DNA of 64,000 bases from Ipomoea triloba (Eukaryota; Streptophyta; Magnoliopsida; Solanales; Convolvulaceae), in assembly GCF_003576645.1 (NCBI RefSeq), contig NC_044924.1, positions 30,529,888-30,593,887 of the forward strand. The letters are read 5' to 3'. The first letter of the stretch is position 1, and every line of letters starts with the position of its first letter. Both the position numbers and the translations under genes were made by a program. The notes under the pieces were generated by a model. That model was given only the letters and a program-made list of their open reading frames with translations, ran no database searches and was not told the DNA's origin. Of the stretch, positions 1 through 16,347 are shown piece after piece.

Positions 1-43
<43 letters not shown>

Positions 44-46
44 GTC
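1..46. repeat. AT/AC microsatellite
   Basis: Uninterrupted AT dinucleotides pass into AC dinucleotides at the left edge of the window. Confidence 0.95.
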
Positions 47-885
47 ATTAGTTTTTCACACGCATTGCGCGAATGAGATAATGTCCAATGTTTATTTTTA
101 AATAAGTACTTCAAAATATATCAATGCAAGATTATATAGGAAATGTTCATCCATATGTAATTGAATGTTGAATTTGTTTATTTAAATTGGTAATTCAAAG
201 TATATGAATACAAGATAATATATGAGAGAGTGATTATATAATTGTCATTAAAATAAATGTTTGCAATTTTGTAAAGAGGTTAGTCTAAATACTTAGTCTA
301 AAAATGATAGTCTAAATAAATACTACTTTTGGTTTGAATTTCTCTAAGTCTTTTGAATTCTTTTCCTATTAGCATCGTCATTGCCTTCATCTTTAGTACT
401 TGTATTCTTTTTTATTTATTTATTGGTAATGTGTAATGTGCAATTGGGTTACTGGGCTGGTGGTAGTATAAAGAACATCATCATGTAATGAGATTATAGT
501 GTAAGAAGCTATGGATCGGATTTGTCTCGTTGTGTTTATGTATATGACTGAGATCTTAGTTGTACTACGAACTCTTGATCTTGCAAGCGCCTGTTGATAT
601 TCGATCGTGGTAGTTTTTTCCCTATATGTTTCATATGTTGTGAGATGTGTGTCGTACATTCTCATGTAAATGTATTGAACAAAATATTAATATTTATTAT
701 ATTTGTAGAAGGTTAATTAATGTGTAGTACCTTTTCTTCTAGTTTCATAACTTGTTTACTTGATACTAACAACAATGACTTTGCAGGTACTTGAAAGTTG
801 TATTTTTAGTGGTTTGATTAGTGAGTGTCGTCCTCTGGGAATGGCTAGGAAGGATTTGAGTAGCAAGGGGCTAAGGACAACATCA
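47..885. other. AT-rich intergenic stretch, no gene seen
   Basis: Only short frames without domain resemblance occur here. No splice-consistent gene, transposon terminus or RNA gene could be recognised. Confidence 0.6.
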
Positions 886-2300
886 TAAAGTGTTTGAAAG
901 CTAACCGAATTGATATATTTGATTGCATGATATAATGATAAAACAAGTAATTGATTTGAGAAATAAATAATGATAAAGAGGAGGATTTAATCAAATAGCA
1001 ATGCACAAATGCTTCTATAATGTTCTAAGGTTCTAGGTTAAACAATGCTAAACAATGAAGTGATGGGATCAAATCAATGCCAATGCCACTCTCGTGGACA
1101 TTGGCTACCACCAAAATTCTAATCTCATTCTCATGGTGATTACACTAGGTGAGATATTTAATCAAACACCTTGGGTGCATCATCCCTTCCAACTCCCCTT
1201 TCTCAAGGGCAAGTTAGAAATGTGAAAGGGTTGGCTATGGTGAATCCCTATTCTCATAGGTGAAACATACACCAATTCCATACATTTCTTGCATAATTTG
1301 GCCATAATCAAACAAGAGTCAAATAATTCCCTAATTTCACAATCACATTCATTCTAAAGGCAACGAAAAACCTAGATTAAACAATTTAATTCATGTAAAA
1401 ATTCATACAAGGATATTCAATTTAAACCCCTAAAGTATTTAACAACTCATAATGAAATGGTAAACTAAAACAATTCGAATAATAAGCAAAGTATTTAAAT
1501 GCAAAAGAAAGTTAGAGAATTGAAAGAAAAGAAAAAGTTGAAACTCTTACTTAAATAGATATATAATGTTTGAATCTGAAATTGTAGTGAAATTGATAAT
1601 TACAAAGGATGATTCTTCTCTAAATCTTCTTCAAAACTAATAGAATTGCAATGGGTAGATGATCTAAAGTGTTTGTGGAGAGAAAACCTAAAGAATACTT
1701 AGAAAATTGAAAGATAAGTTCAAAATAAAGCCTACTCCTATTTATACTAATGCAATTGCGCCAAATAAACTGCCTCCAGGATGCTTGGTCACGATAGAGG
1801 TCACGGCGTGACCTTCATCGTGACCAGACTTAAGCCCCGCGGGTTCCAGGACGTCACGCTGCAAGTCACGGCGTGACCTGCAGCGTGACGCCTAGAATCC
1901 GCAAAGTGGCATGCAGGTCACAATGGAGGTCACGACGTGACCTTCATCGTGACCACACCAGCCACTTTCAGATGGTAGCTGGTCACGCTGCAGCGTGACA
2001 CCAGACCATATGAAAGCTGGCCAGAGTGTAACGCTGAGGGTCACATCGTGACCTGCAGCATGGCACCCTCCCGGTGGCATTTTCTGGCTTCTCATTCGCT
2101 CTAATTCTCTGTTGAACTTTGCTATGGTTTTGACTATTCATTTTTGAACCATTTTGCCTTGAATTCATCCCGATTCGTCTTTATTTTACTTTTTGAACCA
2201 TTTATGTGGTCATTGGCATAAAGAAAAACATAGCATTTATATACCAAAATCTTAATTTGTTCAATCTTCACAGTGCTCAAGTTTCGATATTGTAGAACCT
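886..2300. repeat. Possible LTR-like dispersed repeat, boundaries unclear
   Basis: The stretch has a more even base composition than its surroundings and lacks coding potential. It contains the palindrome array at 1787-2066. The overall look resembles the non-coding part of an LTR retrotransposon. I could not find paired termini or a target-site duplication, so this is only a suspicion. Confidence 0.25.
1787..2066. repeat. Array of GC-rich palindromes (GTCACG...CGTGAC)
   Basis: Near-perfect palindromes occur at 1787-1825 (39 bp), 1853-1889 (37 bp), 1916-1954 (39 bp) and 1981-2002 (22 bp), with a decayed fifth at about 2028-2066. All are built on GGTCACG...CGTGACC and most centre on GTCACGGCGTGAC or GTCACGACGTGAC. 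They alternate between two subtypes, one with an ATCGTGACC arm and one with a CTGCAGCGTGAC arm. The GC content is far above that of the flanks. No coding frame explains them. Confidence 0.85.
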
Positions 2301-3073
2301 TCAACTACTTATTATGATATGTATTGTCTACATTTTATGATGGAACAATGATATGCATTATTTATTTTAATGTGAGCAATTTAGTTTGCAATAGGGTTTA
2401 GCCGTTTAGGAAGAATATTGCTTATATATAAAATGGTGTTTTTTTTTTTTTGCGAACTATATATATCTTTCCAACATGGCCTAAAATGTAGTTAGTCTTC
2501 GGTTTGTCTTATACATTGGTATTATATGTTTTCTTAATGATTTGATGAGTAGTAGCAATAAAAGCATTCAAGTGAATCACCTTTACTGTGAGACAATGGA
2601 ACCTTGAAGAAAATATGTACAGCATATCATCTACTGATTTCATAAATCATTACTTCCAACTTTGGGCCCTTCAGCCACAGAGTGATATAGTAAATTGACA
2701 TATTGCTAATTTCATCATTTTACCCTACAAATGAAGTAATGATGTATCCTTACAATCATTTTTAATTATGAAATACAGGTCAAATAAGTGTTCAAACTTG
2801 TTAGTAAAACATAATTGAATCCTTAAATTTAAAAAGTTTTTAAGAGATCCTTGAATTTAGCGGGGAAAAAAAAGGACAATTAGACCAAAAAAAAACAAAA
2901 AAACAAAAAAAAAAAAAAAAGTACAATTAGACTTCTTTTATTTGTTTTAGCATGTATGCTTACTTGGCATTCAAATCATTATCCAAAATATTTAATATAA
3001 TAATTTTAGGAGATTTTTCCATGTAACAATAAAACTTTTAAATCTTATTTTTCAAATAGTTTTAGTCTCATAA
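2301..3073. other. AT-rich intergenic stretch, no gene seen
   Basis: The stretch contains A-rich runs near 2865-2920 and no convincing ORF, transposon terminus or RNA gene. Confidence 0.6.
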
Positions 3074-3083
3074 TTACTTCATT

Positions 3084-4716
3084 GAGTTAATTCCAACAAT
3101 GGTCCCAGACTATGCTGATTTTCCAAAATTGGTCCTCATCTTTTAATTTGGACGAAAAAGACACTTGACTATTGAATTTGTTCCAACAATGGTCCTTCCG
3201 TTTAACTTCAGTTAGTTTGGCGTTAAGTTGGGGGCTAAAATGGTCTTTTCATTAGCTAGTCTTCTTCTTCCTCATGTTAATCAGTATATCTATCATAACT
3301 TAACCATAGCTTTCTTAACATAATAAATCTGCAAGAACAGGGAAGAGGAGAATGGGAGGCGTCGGTCTACTTTTAGTTTTAAGTTTTAACTTCATGCTAA
3401 AACTCAATACCAACAACTTATAGGGGCAATCAGCACAATGTTTTGCAAGAATGATTATTTAATGGAAAGGAAAAAATTATTCAAGACAACAAACTGTTTA
3501 GCTGCATGACACTTAAAATAGAAAACTTTGTTGTGAAAGTAATTGGTGCAACAAGAAACAGAGGGACTGCATGAAACAAAGCAAATGATCTAAAAAAAGT
3601 TCACAGAAATCTCAGGACTAATAATCAGAACCTGCAAATTCTAAAGCACATAGAGGATAGATATGCCACAATATTCAATTGACAATTATATGGTTTTTAT
3701 CCTGATTCTAACAATATTGTTATCAGTTCCTTGATGATACAACCAGCAGCACAAAACTCTTAGACATTTGACTTTATTAACCACACTTTTACCGAGAAAG
3801 CAACACCAATTAAGAACTCAAAAAACGCTCCAAATCAAAAAATAATTCTAATCATATGGGTATGGAAAGAATTCATTAAAAGGGATTTTATGCCAACCCA
3901 GATCTCCCAAATTTCATATCAGATAATATCCAATGCCTCAAGCGCGCACAGATTTGCTGACAACGACATCGCGCTCCGCCTTTCGCCCTCCGCTTACTCC
4001 CCCGCCGGCGAGAAGGCAGCGCCGCCTCTGCTGCTGAGGAGGCCTGGGCCCACTGAAGGACTCCACTGTACTACTCATGCCGCTGGAGGTTGGCCTCTGG
4101 AGAGAATAAGATGCTCCTGCATGTACATCTGTTGATCGACAAAGGAATTCGCCATTTTCATTGCTTCCTTTGCAGATTACAAAGTCGGTGGTGTTTACCC
4201 CACAAGCAAAGCTTCCGCCTGCATTAATGTCCGCCATTGATTCTTTCTGGAACTGTGTTTCTAGGTTTGAGGCACGCAATCATGTTTGAGGATTTCAGGA
4301 CGCCGCAAGTAAACCTTGGCTAGATGAAATTGATTGGAATTTCGATGACCCATTTTAGGGTTCCAGCATAGGAGCGCGAAGCCGCCGTAGAGGATGTCAA
4401 TCCCGCCAGCGATGGAGTCGAAAGATACTTCAAATATATGGTCACCAGCGTTCTCCCACCGTTTGTCCAGCATTGAACATTTATAGAATGAACATTTTTA
4501 GAGAGAGGGGCTAAAAATTCTGAAGGCTTGAAAAGTTATCCGCCATCGCTCATGCGGGAATGAAATGACTATTTTAGCCCTTACAAACTGAAGGTTAACG
4601 GAAGGACCATTGTTGGAACAAATTCAATAGTCAAGTATCTTTTTCGTCCAAATTAAAAGAGGATGACCAATTTTAGAAAATCAACATAGTCGGGAGACCA
4701 TTGCTGGAATTAACTC
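3084..4716. mobile_element. Pack-MULE-type element with long TIRs and 10-bp TSD
   Basis: Terminal inverted repeats of roughly 150-170 bp run from 3084 (GAGTTAATTCCAACAATGG) to about 3255, and from about 4560 to 4716. They align almost base for base with a few mismatches. The element is flanked on both sides by the perfect 10-bp direct repeat TTACTTCATT (3074-3083 and 4717-4726). Long TIRs with a 9-11 bp target duplication are the signature of Mutator-like elements. There is no transposase. The interior turns GC-rich at 3940-4480 and carries gene-like sequence on the minus strand, so it is classed as a Pack-MULE. Confidence 0.88.
3938..4473 (-). pseudogene. Captured gene fragment, possibly CRINKLY4/RCC1-like receptor kinase ectodomain
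   Basis: Two minus-strand frames (4473-4261 and 4279-3938) form a discontinuous reading. The first contains FDSIAGGIDILYGGFALLCW and the second INAGGSFACGVNTTDFVICK. This repeated pattern of I-x-AGG-x-F-x-C-G followed by a Cys and Gly resembles the crinkly/RCC1-like repeats in the extracellular part of CRINKLY4-related receptor kinases. The two parts are in different frames, no kinase domain follows, and the whole lies inside the TIR element. It is therefore a captured, broken piece. The family assignment is tentative and comes from recognising the motif only. Confidence 0.4.
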
Positions 4717-4726
4717 TTACTTCATT

Positions 4727-5248
4727 ACTATGCATTAGTTTTTCATCGTTTTGTCACTATTCATTTTTACATTGTTAGTTATTTTAATAAATACTAAAAA
4801 ATCAAAATGTTAATAGTAAGAGTAGAACATATAACATTTATGTTATAATTTAAAACTATAACAACTCTACTATAACCACTTTTATTTAATGTTTCTTTAA
4901 TTTTATTTAATTAAGCATTTGGACAAAATTAAAATATTCTGCTATATTCTCATTTAATTTTTGTTAATATACATTTTATTTATTTAATTCAACATTTTCA
5001 AACAATAGTAACAATAGAATTGTAGTACGAATAAGAATTGTATTACCATATTTTTATAATATTACGCAAACTTTAATCAATCATTATTGTGTGGACAATA
5101 CTATCAAATAATGTACATTCACTATAAAAATATTTTACTTTTAGTATATTAAAAATATACATTGTATTCAAGCGATGTACATTATTTGTATTCTGAATGT
5201 ACCTTATATTGTATAATGTACATTCAGTACACAAATAATGTACATTTA
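4727..5248. other. AT-rich spacer, remnants of repeated GTACATT motifs
   Basis: No gene is seen. From about 5090 to 5245 the sequence repeats variants of AATGTACATT with short AT spacers. Similar sequence reappears at 11620-11760 and just right of the MITE at 5704-5780. The MITE at 5249 may therefore have inserted into an older repeat. Confidence 0.5.
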
Positions 5249-5703
5249 GGGGGTGTTTGGCAAACGGCTGATAGCTGGTTGGTTTAGCTAGTAGTTGATG
5301 GTTGATTGCGTTAACTGGTTTGACCAGCTGGTTGTATTAACTGGTTATAAAAAACTATTTGGTAAATTAGTTGTTTACTAGTAGCTGATAGAATGTAAAA
5401 TGACATTTAAGGGTATGAGTGTATTGTATTATTTCAACCTTTAAATATAACAAGATTTCAAATGATACACACCGCCCATTTAAAAGTAAATCTCATTGAT
5501 TTCAAAGGATAAAATAGTCAATATACTCATTGTTCCCAACCAGCTGATACAAAAAGCTACATTCATTAGCTTTTCAATTTTCAGCTTATTGACCCAATAA
5601 GCCATTTACCAAACACTTCAAAATAGCTTATTGATTGGTCAAACAGCTAAACTTGGTCAAATAAGCTAAAATTTAGCTTATAAGCCAATAACCAAACACC
5701 CCC
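5249..5703. mobile_element. Tourist-like MITE, TTA target site
   Basis: The termini GGGGGTGTTTGG and CCAAACACCCCC are perfect inverted repeats, flanked on both sides by TTA (5246-5248 and 5704-5706). A three-base TTA duplication is typical of PIF/Harbinger-mobilised Tourist-like MITEs. The interior has AGCTGG and AGCTTAT-rich subterminal sequence and no coding capacity. Confidence 0.85.
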
Positions 5704-6081
5704 TTAGTATATTAAAAATGTACTTTTTGTTATGGTCCACACAACACTGTGGACCATGGTCCAAACAATAATTTGCCCCATATAATATAAGAATGTTTTA
5801 AACGAGATGTTAAAATGGAAGATTTTGTTTTTATTAATTAATAGTATAGATAGATATAAAATTTATAAAAAATTTACATTTTTCACTTTCCATTAAAAGT
5901 AGATTTTGTGTTCAAGATTTATTATTTTTTAAACTTACAAAATGCAAAATTATTTTAAATCTAATTGTGTTTTCATATATAATAATAGAAATATACATGT
6001 TAATAGTGAATAATAATAATAATAATAATAACAATAACCATAAACAACAATATCGAGTTGTAATGAGATGGGATAAATAAA

Positions 6082-6432
6082 GAGTTAATTTGATTTTTGT
6101 TCCTAAATTTATATGTGGCAGTTTAATTTTAGCTCTTTTTTTCAAAACATTTACTTTGAAAATAGTTTAACTGTCGTTAAATATAAAAGCATTTTGATCT
6201 TCAATTATTGAATTTTTCAAATATATATAGCGGATCAACCTACTATGTATAAATAAAATAAAAATTGAATGTCCTTGTATTTAAGAGCATTTTAACAATT
6301 TTGTTAACGGATGATCAAAAATAATTATGTCACAATAATATTAGGACCAAATGAGAATATTCTGATAAAGAGAACTAAAGGTAGATTGTCACATATAAAT
6401 TTAGAACCAAAAATTAAATTAACTAAGTTAAA
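6082..6432. mobile_element. Short TIR element (MITE-like)
   Basis: An arm of about 60 bp starting AGTTAATTTGATTTTTGTTC is repeated in inverted orientation at about 6368-6430 with modest divergence. The interior is AT-rich and non-coding. I saw no clear target duplication, so the superfamily is open. Confidence 0.55.
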
Positions 6433-6676
6433 TTTTGATAGTGGTAGATAAAGTAAACGACATTACTGACAACTGATAAAACTGCGATTATTATTATTTA
6501 AAAAAATATCTTTAAAAACCGCATGAATCCAGTCAGAGAATAAGCAGGAGGAACATTATGCTTAAGTGACAAAATTAACAATGCAAGTTACCACACTCCA
6601 AATTTGGATAACTTGACTCTTCTGGCAAAACTCCATTCTTGGCCAAATATTCCCAAAGGCAGGAATCCATAAAACT

Positions 6677-11388
<4,712 letters not shown>

Positions 11389-11454
11389 TTTCTTCGCTCC
11401 CCCGCCAAAAATCCACTTTGCATGAAATCATGAAAGAGAACTTTATGGAACAAC

Positions 11455-11530
11455 TGCTTCAACGTCAACGACGTCGTTTCTTTTATGGGCCGTAGGCCAC
11501 ATTGGGATAATTGGGCCGTGGCTTTTATTG
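11455..11530 (-). promoter_or_regulatory. RECQSIM upstream region with two TGGGCC (site II) elements
   Basis: TGGGCC occurs twice within 30 bp (about 11487 and 11513), 100-125 bp upstream of the start codon. TGGGCC/T site II elements are bound by TCP factors and are common in promoters of plant replication, repair and ribosomal genes. A link to proliferating-cell expression is inferred. Confidence 0.5.
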
Positions 11531-12540
11531 CTTTCTACCTCAATCTCTCCGGCCATATCTGGCTTACTGATTATAGATCATAGTTCACGCTTCACAATTC
11601 ACATACGGCGTAAATCATGAATAAAATGTATATTTTTAATTTTTAATATATACTAAATAAATGTATATTATTTGTGTATTGAATGTATATTATTTGAAGT
11701 AAATTATTTAGATATTGAAAGTATATTATTTTATATATTATTGAATAATGTGCCTTCAATACTCAACAGGTAAAACATCATTTGCCATTTAAAATTAAAT
11801 TCTTTTTATAACTATAGGCAGTCACAAATTTTTCTACTACGAGCAACATTGCTTCAACGACCGGCAACTATTGCTGGTCGTCTTCCAATGGAGAAGGTGA
11901 CCATTTCCAATGGAGAAGGCGACAGTGGTCCCCTTTTTTGCTATAGATCGCAACTATATTCCAATGAAGAAGGTGACACCAGTCACCTTCTTCGTTGTAG
12001 AGGGTGACCACTTTGTTGCCTTACAATGAAGTCATCACCTCATCCTTTGTAGAAAGTGGCTTTTGGTTGCCTTTCAATGGAGAATGTGACATCCGTCGTC
12101 TTCTCTTTTGGAGAAAGTGATCATTTAGTTGTTTTTGGCAATAAACTATTGATTTAATGGTGACGACGACGGTAAGCCGTGGTCAATGGTGATAATTTTA
12201 TAAGTTACCTATAAATATGAATTTTTTGACTCCTTTTGCTAAATTTGAGTGCTTAATTGCATTTTTTTTAAAAGAGTAATTCTACATGTACTCTCATTAT
12301 ATACAATCATTTTTTACTCCTTATGATATGTATTCTTGATTGTTTAATACAAGAGCGTTATAATTTGTACCTGTTAGTAAAAGTTGGGAATAGATTTTTG
12401 TAGTTCAAGTAGTATTTTTATTTTAAAAGTTTGAGAACTTAATTGCACTTCCGTATAAAATTCAATTGAGAAATGCACAAGAAATGCATATTTTATTTTA
12501 TTTTTTTTGAAAGTAAATGATCAGATTACATTAAATCAGT
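11531..12540. other. Intergenic stretch with degenerate tandem repeat at 11840-12140
   Basis: No gene is seen. At about 11840-12140 variants of CCAATGGAGAAGGTGACCA recur five or six times in both orientations with heavy divergence, suggesting an old minisatellite or folded element. The AATGTATATT-rich part at 11620-11760 resembles 5090-5245. Confidence 0.5.
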
Positions 12541-13308
12541 CTAGAACATAAGAAGCTCGGAGGTTCTCTCGCACCATACAAAATGAGCCGTCCATGCACC
12601 ATCCACTTTTGCTAGGGAGTGGACGATTATCACATCTGTAAACATAGCGGATCTCATAATCACTAATAGAGTCTAAGAGAAGCCTACAATCATAAATAAC
12701 TAAGCCGGTATAAGATTGATCACTGCTAGAGTTAAGTATAAACTATTGCAAAGAATTAAACAACCTAACTCTACTCTACTTTGGTTAGGCCACAGACTTT
12801 GATCCATGTGATTATCTTCTTCATGCCTTCCGTCTCGCCTAACAACCTGCCTACCCCACTGCATAAAATCCTCATCCTCCTGCAGTGAAAACGAGAGCTG
12901 AGTTCTTCATCTCCCTCTGATCTCCACACAAAGGACAATCTGGTGGTAATATCTACCCTCCTGCTCCATAGATTAATGGTTGTAGGCAGAACGCCTACCA
13001 AGGCTCTCCACATCAAGTTTCCGATTGAAATCATCAGTTGTGGGGACTTCATGTAGCCGTCTATACCCATTTGAACCGTGTAATTACCCCTTATATTACC
13101 ATGTCAGAACCAAATACCCTTCATTGATACTTGATAGGTGTGTCACTATGTTTTGTAGTAGTGCGTGTCCACTTATGGGATTGATGATTAATCAAACCAG
13201 TCACCATCATGTCCCTTTGCTCAAAAGTTGGGATTGTTTGGATAGTTGGGGTTCCATTGTCTAATAGCCATGGCGCATCCCAAACTCTAGTAGTAGCTCC
13301 GTTTCTAA
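12541..13308 (-). pseudogene. LINE ORF2 C-terminal remnant (zf-RVT and RNase H parts)
   Basis: On the minus strand, frames near 13300-13120 read NGATTRVWDAPWL, the typical loop before the reverse-transcriptase zinc-binding domain of plant L1-type LINEs. A frame at 13070-12771 then reads MWRALVGVLPTTINLWSRRV, the zf-RVT core. Near 12710-12541 broken frames read like the RNase H tail (SLAKVDGAWTAHFVW) and end at a stop at 12541. Frameshifts and deletions separate the parts, so this is a dead 3' fragment. It is interrupted at its 5' side by the element starting at 13309. Confidence 0.75.
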
Positions 13309-14399
13309 GGGGTGTATTCAATCATAACTTTTATAGACTTTTAATTAAAGAATTTTATCAACTTTAAAAGTTTGGCAGTATTTAATTTAGACTTTTAACG
13401 ACTCTTTAAAAGTCTACCGGTATTGAATCCAAACTTTTTAAAACTCTTTAAAAGTATGTTGGTATTCGATTCAGACTTTTATAGAGTATTTAAAAGTCTA
13501 CTTGTATTCAAAATGTTATTAACTTTCATAGACTTTGTCAAAATAGGATTTCGGAAGACTTTTTATTCATTAATATAAATAGATGAAATCCAACCTCCAA
13601 CCCCAAACTTTTCAAGATTCTCTACAAACTTTTTTTTTCTCTATTTAAACTAGACAATTTTTCATTAATTGTACAATACGTCCCAAACTTTGTTACGAAA
13701 AATTATTTGTTAATATTGACTGCAATTTTTTTTTTGAGAGAGGGATTGCTACGAATAGCAAAAAATAAAAATAAAAAAAAAATAAAAATAAAAATAATTG
13801 ATGTGCGAACAGCAGCAGCTTGCTGATGTGCTGTTCGCAGCATTAATTTGCTGCCGCAACCAGCAGCAAGTTGCTGCTGGTTGCAAAATTTAGTAAAAAA
13901 TCATATTTTAAAATTTTATTTAATTAATATAATTTTAAATAATTTTATATTTATTAAATATTAATATATGTATTTATATAAGAAAATAAAAATATATTCA
14001 ATGCATTCAAAAATATACTAATTAAAATTTTATTTAATTTAAAAATATTTTTGTAGTTGCTATTGGTTGTATTTTTTTTTTTACAATGCGCTAATTTATT
14101 TATGATCTATAGAAATATTTTTTGTAAGAAAATTATAAATAATATATTAATAGAAGTTATGGAATGTTTGTAAGGGTGTATTCAATTTAGAGTTTTAATG
14201 ACTTTTGTAGAAGTTTTAATATGAAAAAGTTTTTAAAAGTTTATAAATGTTTGTTGTACGGATATTTATAAACTTTTATAAAGTTGATGAAAGTTTAAAA
14301 GATTTTAGGAATATTTATAAGAACTCTACAATAGTCAATTAAAATCCATCACTTTAAAACTCTTTGAAAATCTTTAAAAGTCTTGATTGAATACACCCC
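13309..14399. mobile_element. Nested MITE cluster with GGGTGTATTCAAT termini
   Basis: A left terminus GGGGTGTATTCAATC lies at 13309 and a second, GGGTGTATTCAATTTAG, at about 14175. A matching right terminus GATTGAATACACCCC ends at 14399. Both left ends are preceded by TAA. The interior is rich in AAAGTTTATAAAAGTC-like subterminal repeats. The part from 13735 to 14160 differs: it has a GCAGCAGCTTGCTG palindromic patch and looks like an insertion. At least two related copies are therefore overlapped or nested. Confidence 0.65.
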
Positions 14400-15035
14400 G
14401 TAATTCTGTATCTACAACCACTCTTGATAAGATTCTAGGCAGCCAAGATGTTTCTCCAAACATAGCTTGGAGATGAGCCTAGACCTGCATTAATGTACGA
14501 GCCTATGAGGTATAATGAAACAAATTCAAGCTGTGTATGCAAGAAAAATGTAGGAAAATTTGATAGTAAAAAACAAAAATTGGCTTCAGGGCGGAGAGGA
14601 ATGTAAAAATTGTTTGGGGAACATGAAGCGGAGACAAAGAATGTATGTAATTCCTCATCGGGAGACGAGATACCCCTCTCCATCCCGTCCCGTCATAATT
14701 ATTATAATTTAAAATTATATAATTAAAAATAATCTATATATCATGGTTGGAGTAGGTGAGTGGTAGAGTAGCATCTAACGCCTAAGCGGCTAACTAAAAA
14801 AAAATAGTGCATTTTTGTAGGTTTATATTATATTATATTATATATATATAAATCCAAACTTCCAAAATTTTTTTGGACAGTACATTTTGTCCCATGTTAC
14901 CCAATGAATCCCTCCAAATGTATCTTCTATTATTAATTGCACTTTGGTATGAACTACCATTTCCCCTGTTAAAAATGTATCTTTTATTAATATCCACAAG
15001 AAATTTTTGCCCTGGCTAGCTGCAGCCTGCACTCA
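14400..15035. other. Upstream region of SMO1, no gene seen
   Basis: AT-rich sequence with no convincing coding frame. A short tRNA-like piece (GAGTGGTAGAGTAGC at about 14760) may be a degraded SINE head. Confidence 0.5.
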
Positions 15036-15039
15036 TTGC

Positions 15040-15270
15040 TTCTCCTCAGACCAAATCTCTCTGCCCGGCGGTCATCTCGTTCCAACAACCGGCGACCATC
15101 TGCTACATCGCATTCTACCTCATACATTTGTGTAAATAAATACTCTTTTCTTCCTTCTCGCCTCTTTTACCAATTTATCCAATCCCCCCATTGGAATCAG
15201 CGGCATTCTATCCCAATCTCCGCATCAACGCCACAGTTCCGCCTCTAAACCCTCGCAAGTCGCAACACAG
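15040..15270 (+). other. Probable 5' untranslated exon of SMO1
   Basis: A CT-rich, GC-enriched stretch without a conserved frame ends in CGCAACACAG/GTAATGCC, a good donor. The intron that follows would end at the acceptor TTTTCCAG at 16318, 16 bp before the SMO1 start codon. The transcription start is not determined. Confidence 0.55.
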
Positions 15271-16186
15271 GTAATGCCTTGTTTTTTGTTTTTTGTTTTT
15301 TTTTTCTTAAAATTTATTTTGTGTAATTTTTGCTTGATTTGTGTAACTTTTAATGTTATTTTACTGTGGAGCTGTTTGCTAGTATTTGTGTTTGACTTTT
15401 GCTTGAACATTAATCCCATCTTGCTGTTATTACAATTGATTTGTCCTTTTTTTCTTCTGATTTGCTCAAATCTACTGTTTACGGTCGAGCTGTCTACCAG
15501 TATTTGTACTGGACTTGTGCTTGAAAATTAATTCCACTTTGCTGCTATAAAATTGATTTGTCCTTATTTTTTTCTTCTGATTTACTCAATCTGATTACTG
15601 TTTGCTGTCGTTGTCTGCCAGTAATTGTGCTTGAAATGTAATTCCATTTTGCTGCTATGAAAATTCATTTGTCATTTTTTTTCCTTCTTTGAATACAATT
15701 GAAATATTTAGCTTGAGATCTATTTTTTGGTACCGATAGTTTTCTCTTACTGTTTCTGTGTTCATTGATTATTGTTAGTGAAAATGTATTTCTTCCCACT
15801 AAGAATTGTGAATTGGTAGTGAAAATGTCTAACCAGTGAATACATTCTCATAATATGAGAATACATTTCAACCAATCAATTCTCATTTCAAGCTTGGTAA
15901 TAAGAGGATAGGGCAATACATTCTCACATTCTGTGGTCATTGATTAAGAAATATGATATCAATTAGAAAATAACAATATATTCACTATGAAATTTCTCAA
16001 AATTAATTTGTGAGATTTATTTATAATATATTAATTTCTAATTGTAATTATAAATTGCGAATTGACCAGCTAGAGTAGAGGCGAGCACGAAATCAAAAAA
16101 TCAAAGCTCGGTTGATCTTGTGCTTAGATTATTTGAATCAAGCCAAGCTTCTAGCATGGACTACTCCGGCTTGATTACACCCCTAG

Positions 16187-16347
16187 TCTTAACTAGAAAG
16201 TGAATCTTCATAATGTATTTACTTGATCTTCACATTTCTAGTATGATGCCATATGCCATTATCTTAACTAGAAAGTGAATTTTCATTAACATATTTACTT
16301 GATCTTCACATTTTCCAGCTTAACTGCATCTAGTATGCTGCCGTACG
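16187..16347 (+). repeat. Tandem duplication of the SMO1 3' splice site and first codons
   Basis: The segment 16187-16260 (CTTAACTAGAAAGTGAATCT onward) is repeated at 16261-16347. Both copies contain ATTTACTTGATCTTCACATTT followed by an AG acceptor and an ATG-x-TG-CC-TA-GC start. The upstream copy reads ATGATGCCATATGCCATT and resembles the true start ATGCTGCCGTACGCTACC. From the upstream ATG the frame closes after 11 codons. The downstream copy carries an extra piece, CCAGCTTAACTGCATC, before its start codon. Confidence 0.85.

Noticed and set aside
1787..2066. CRISPR-like array
   Set aside because: Units are palindromes of unequal length with irregular spacing in a plant genome; no cas genes and no uniform spacers.
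13025..13264. Plus-strand frame near 13.1 kb as a gene
   Set aside because: The opposite strand carries LINE zf-RVT motifs, which explain the open frame.
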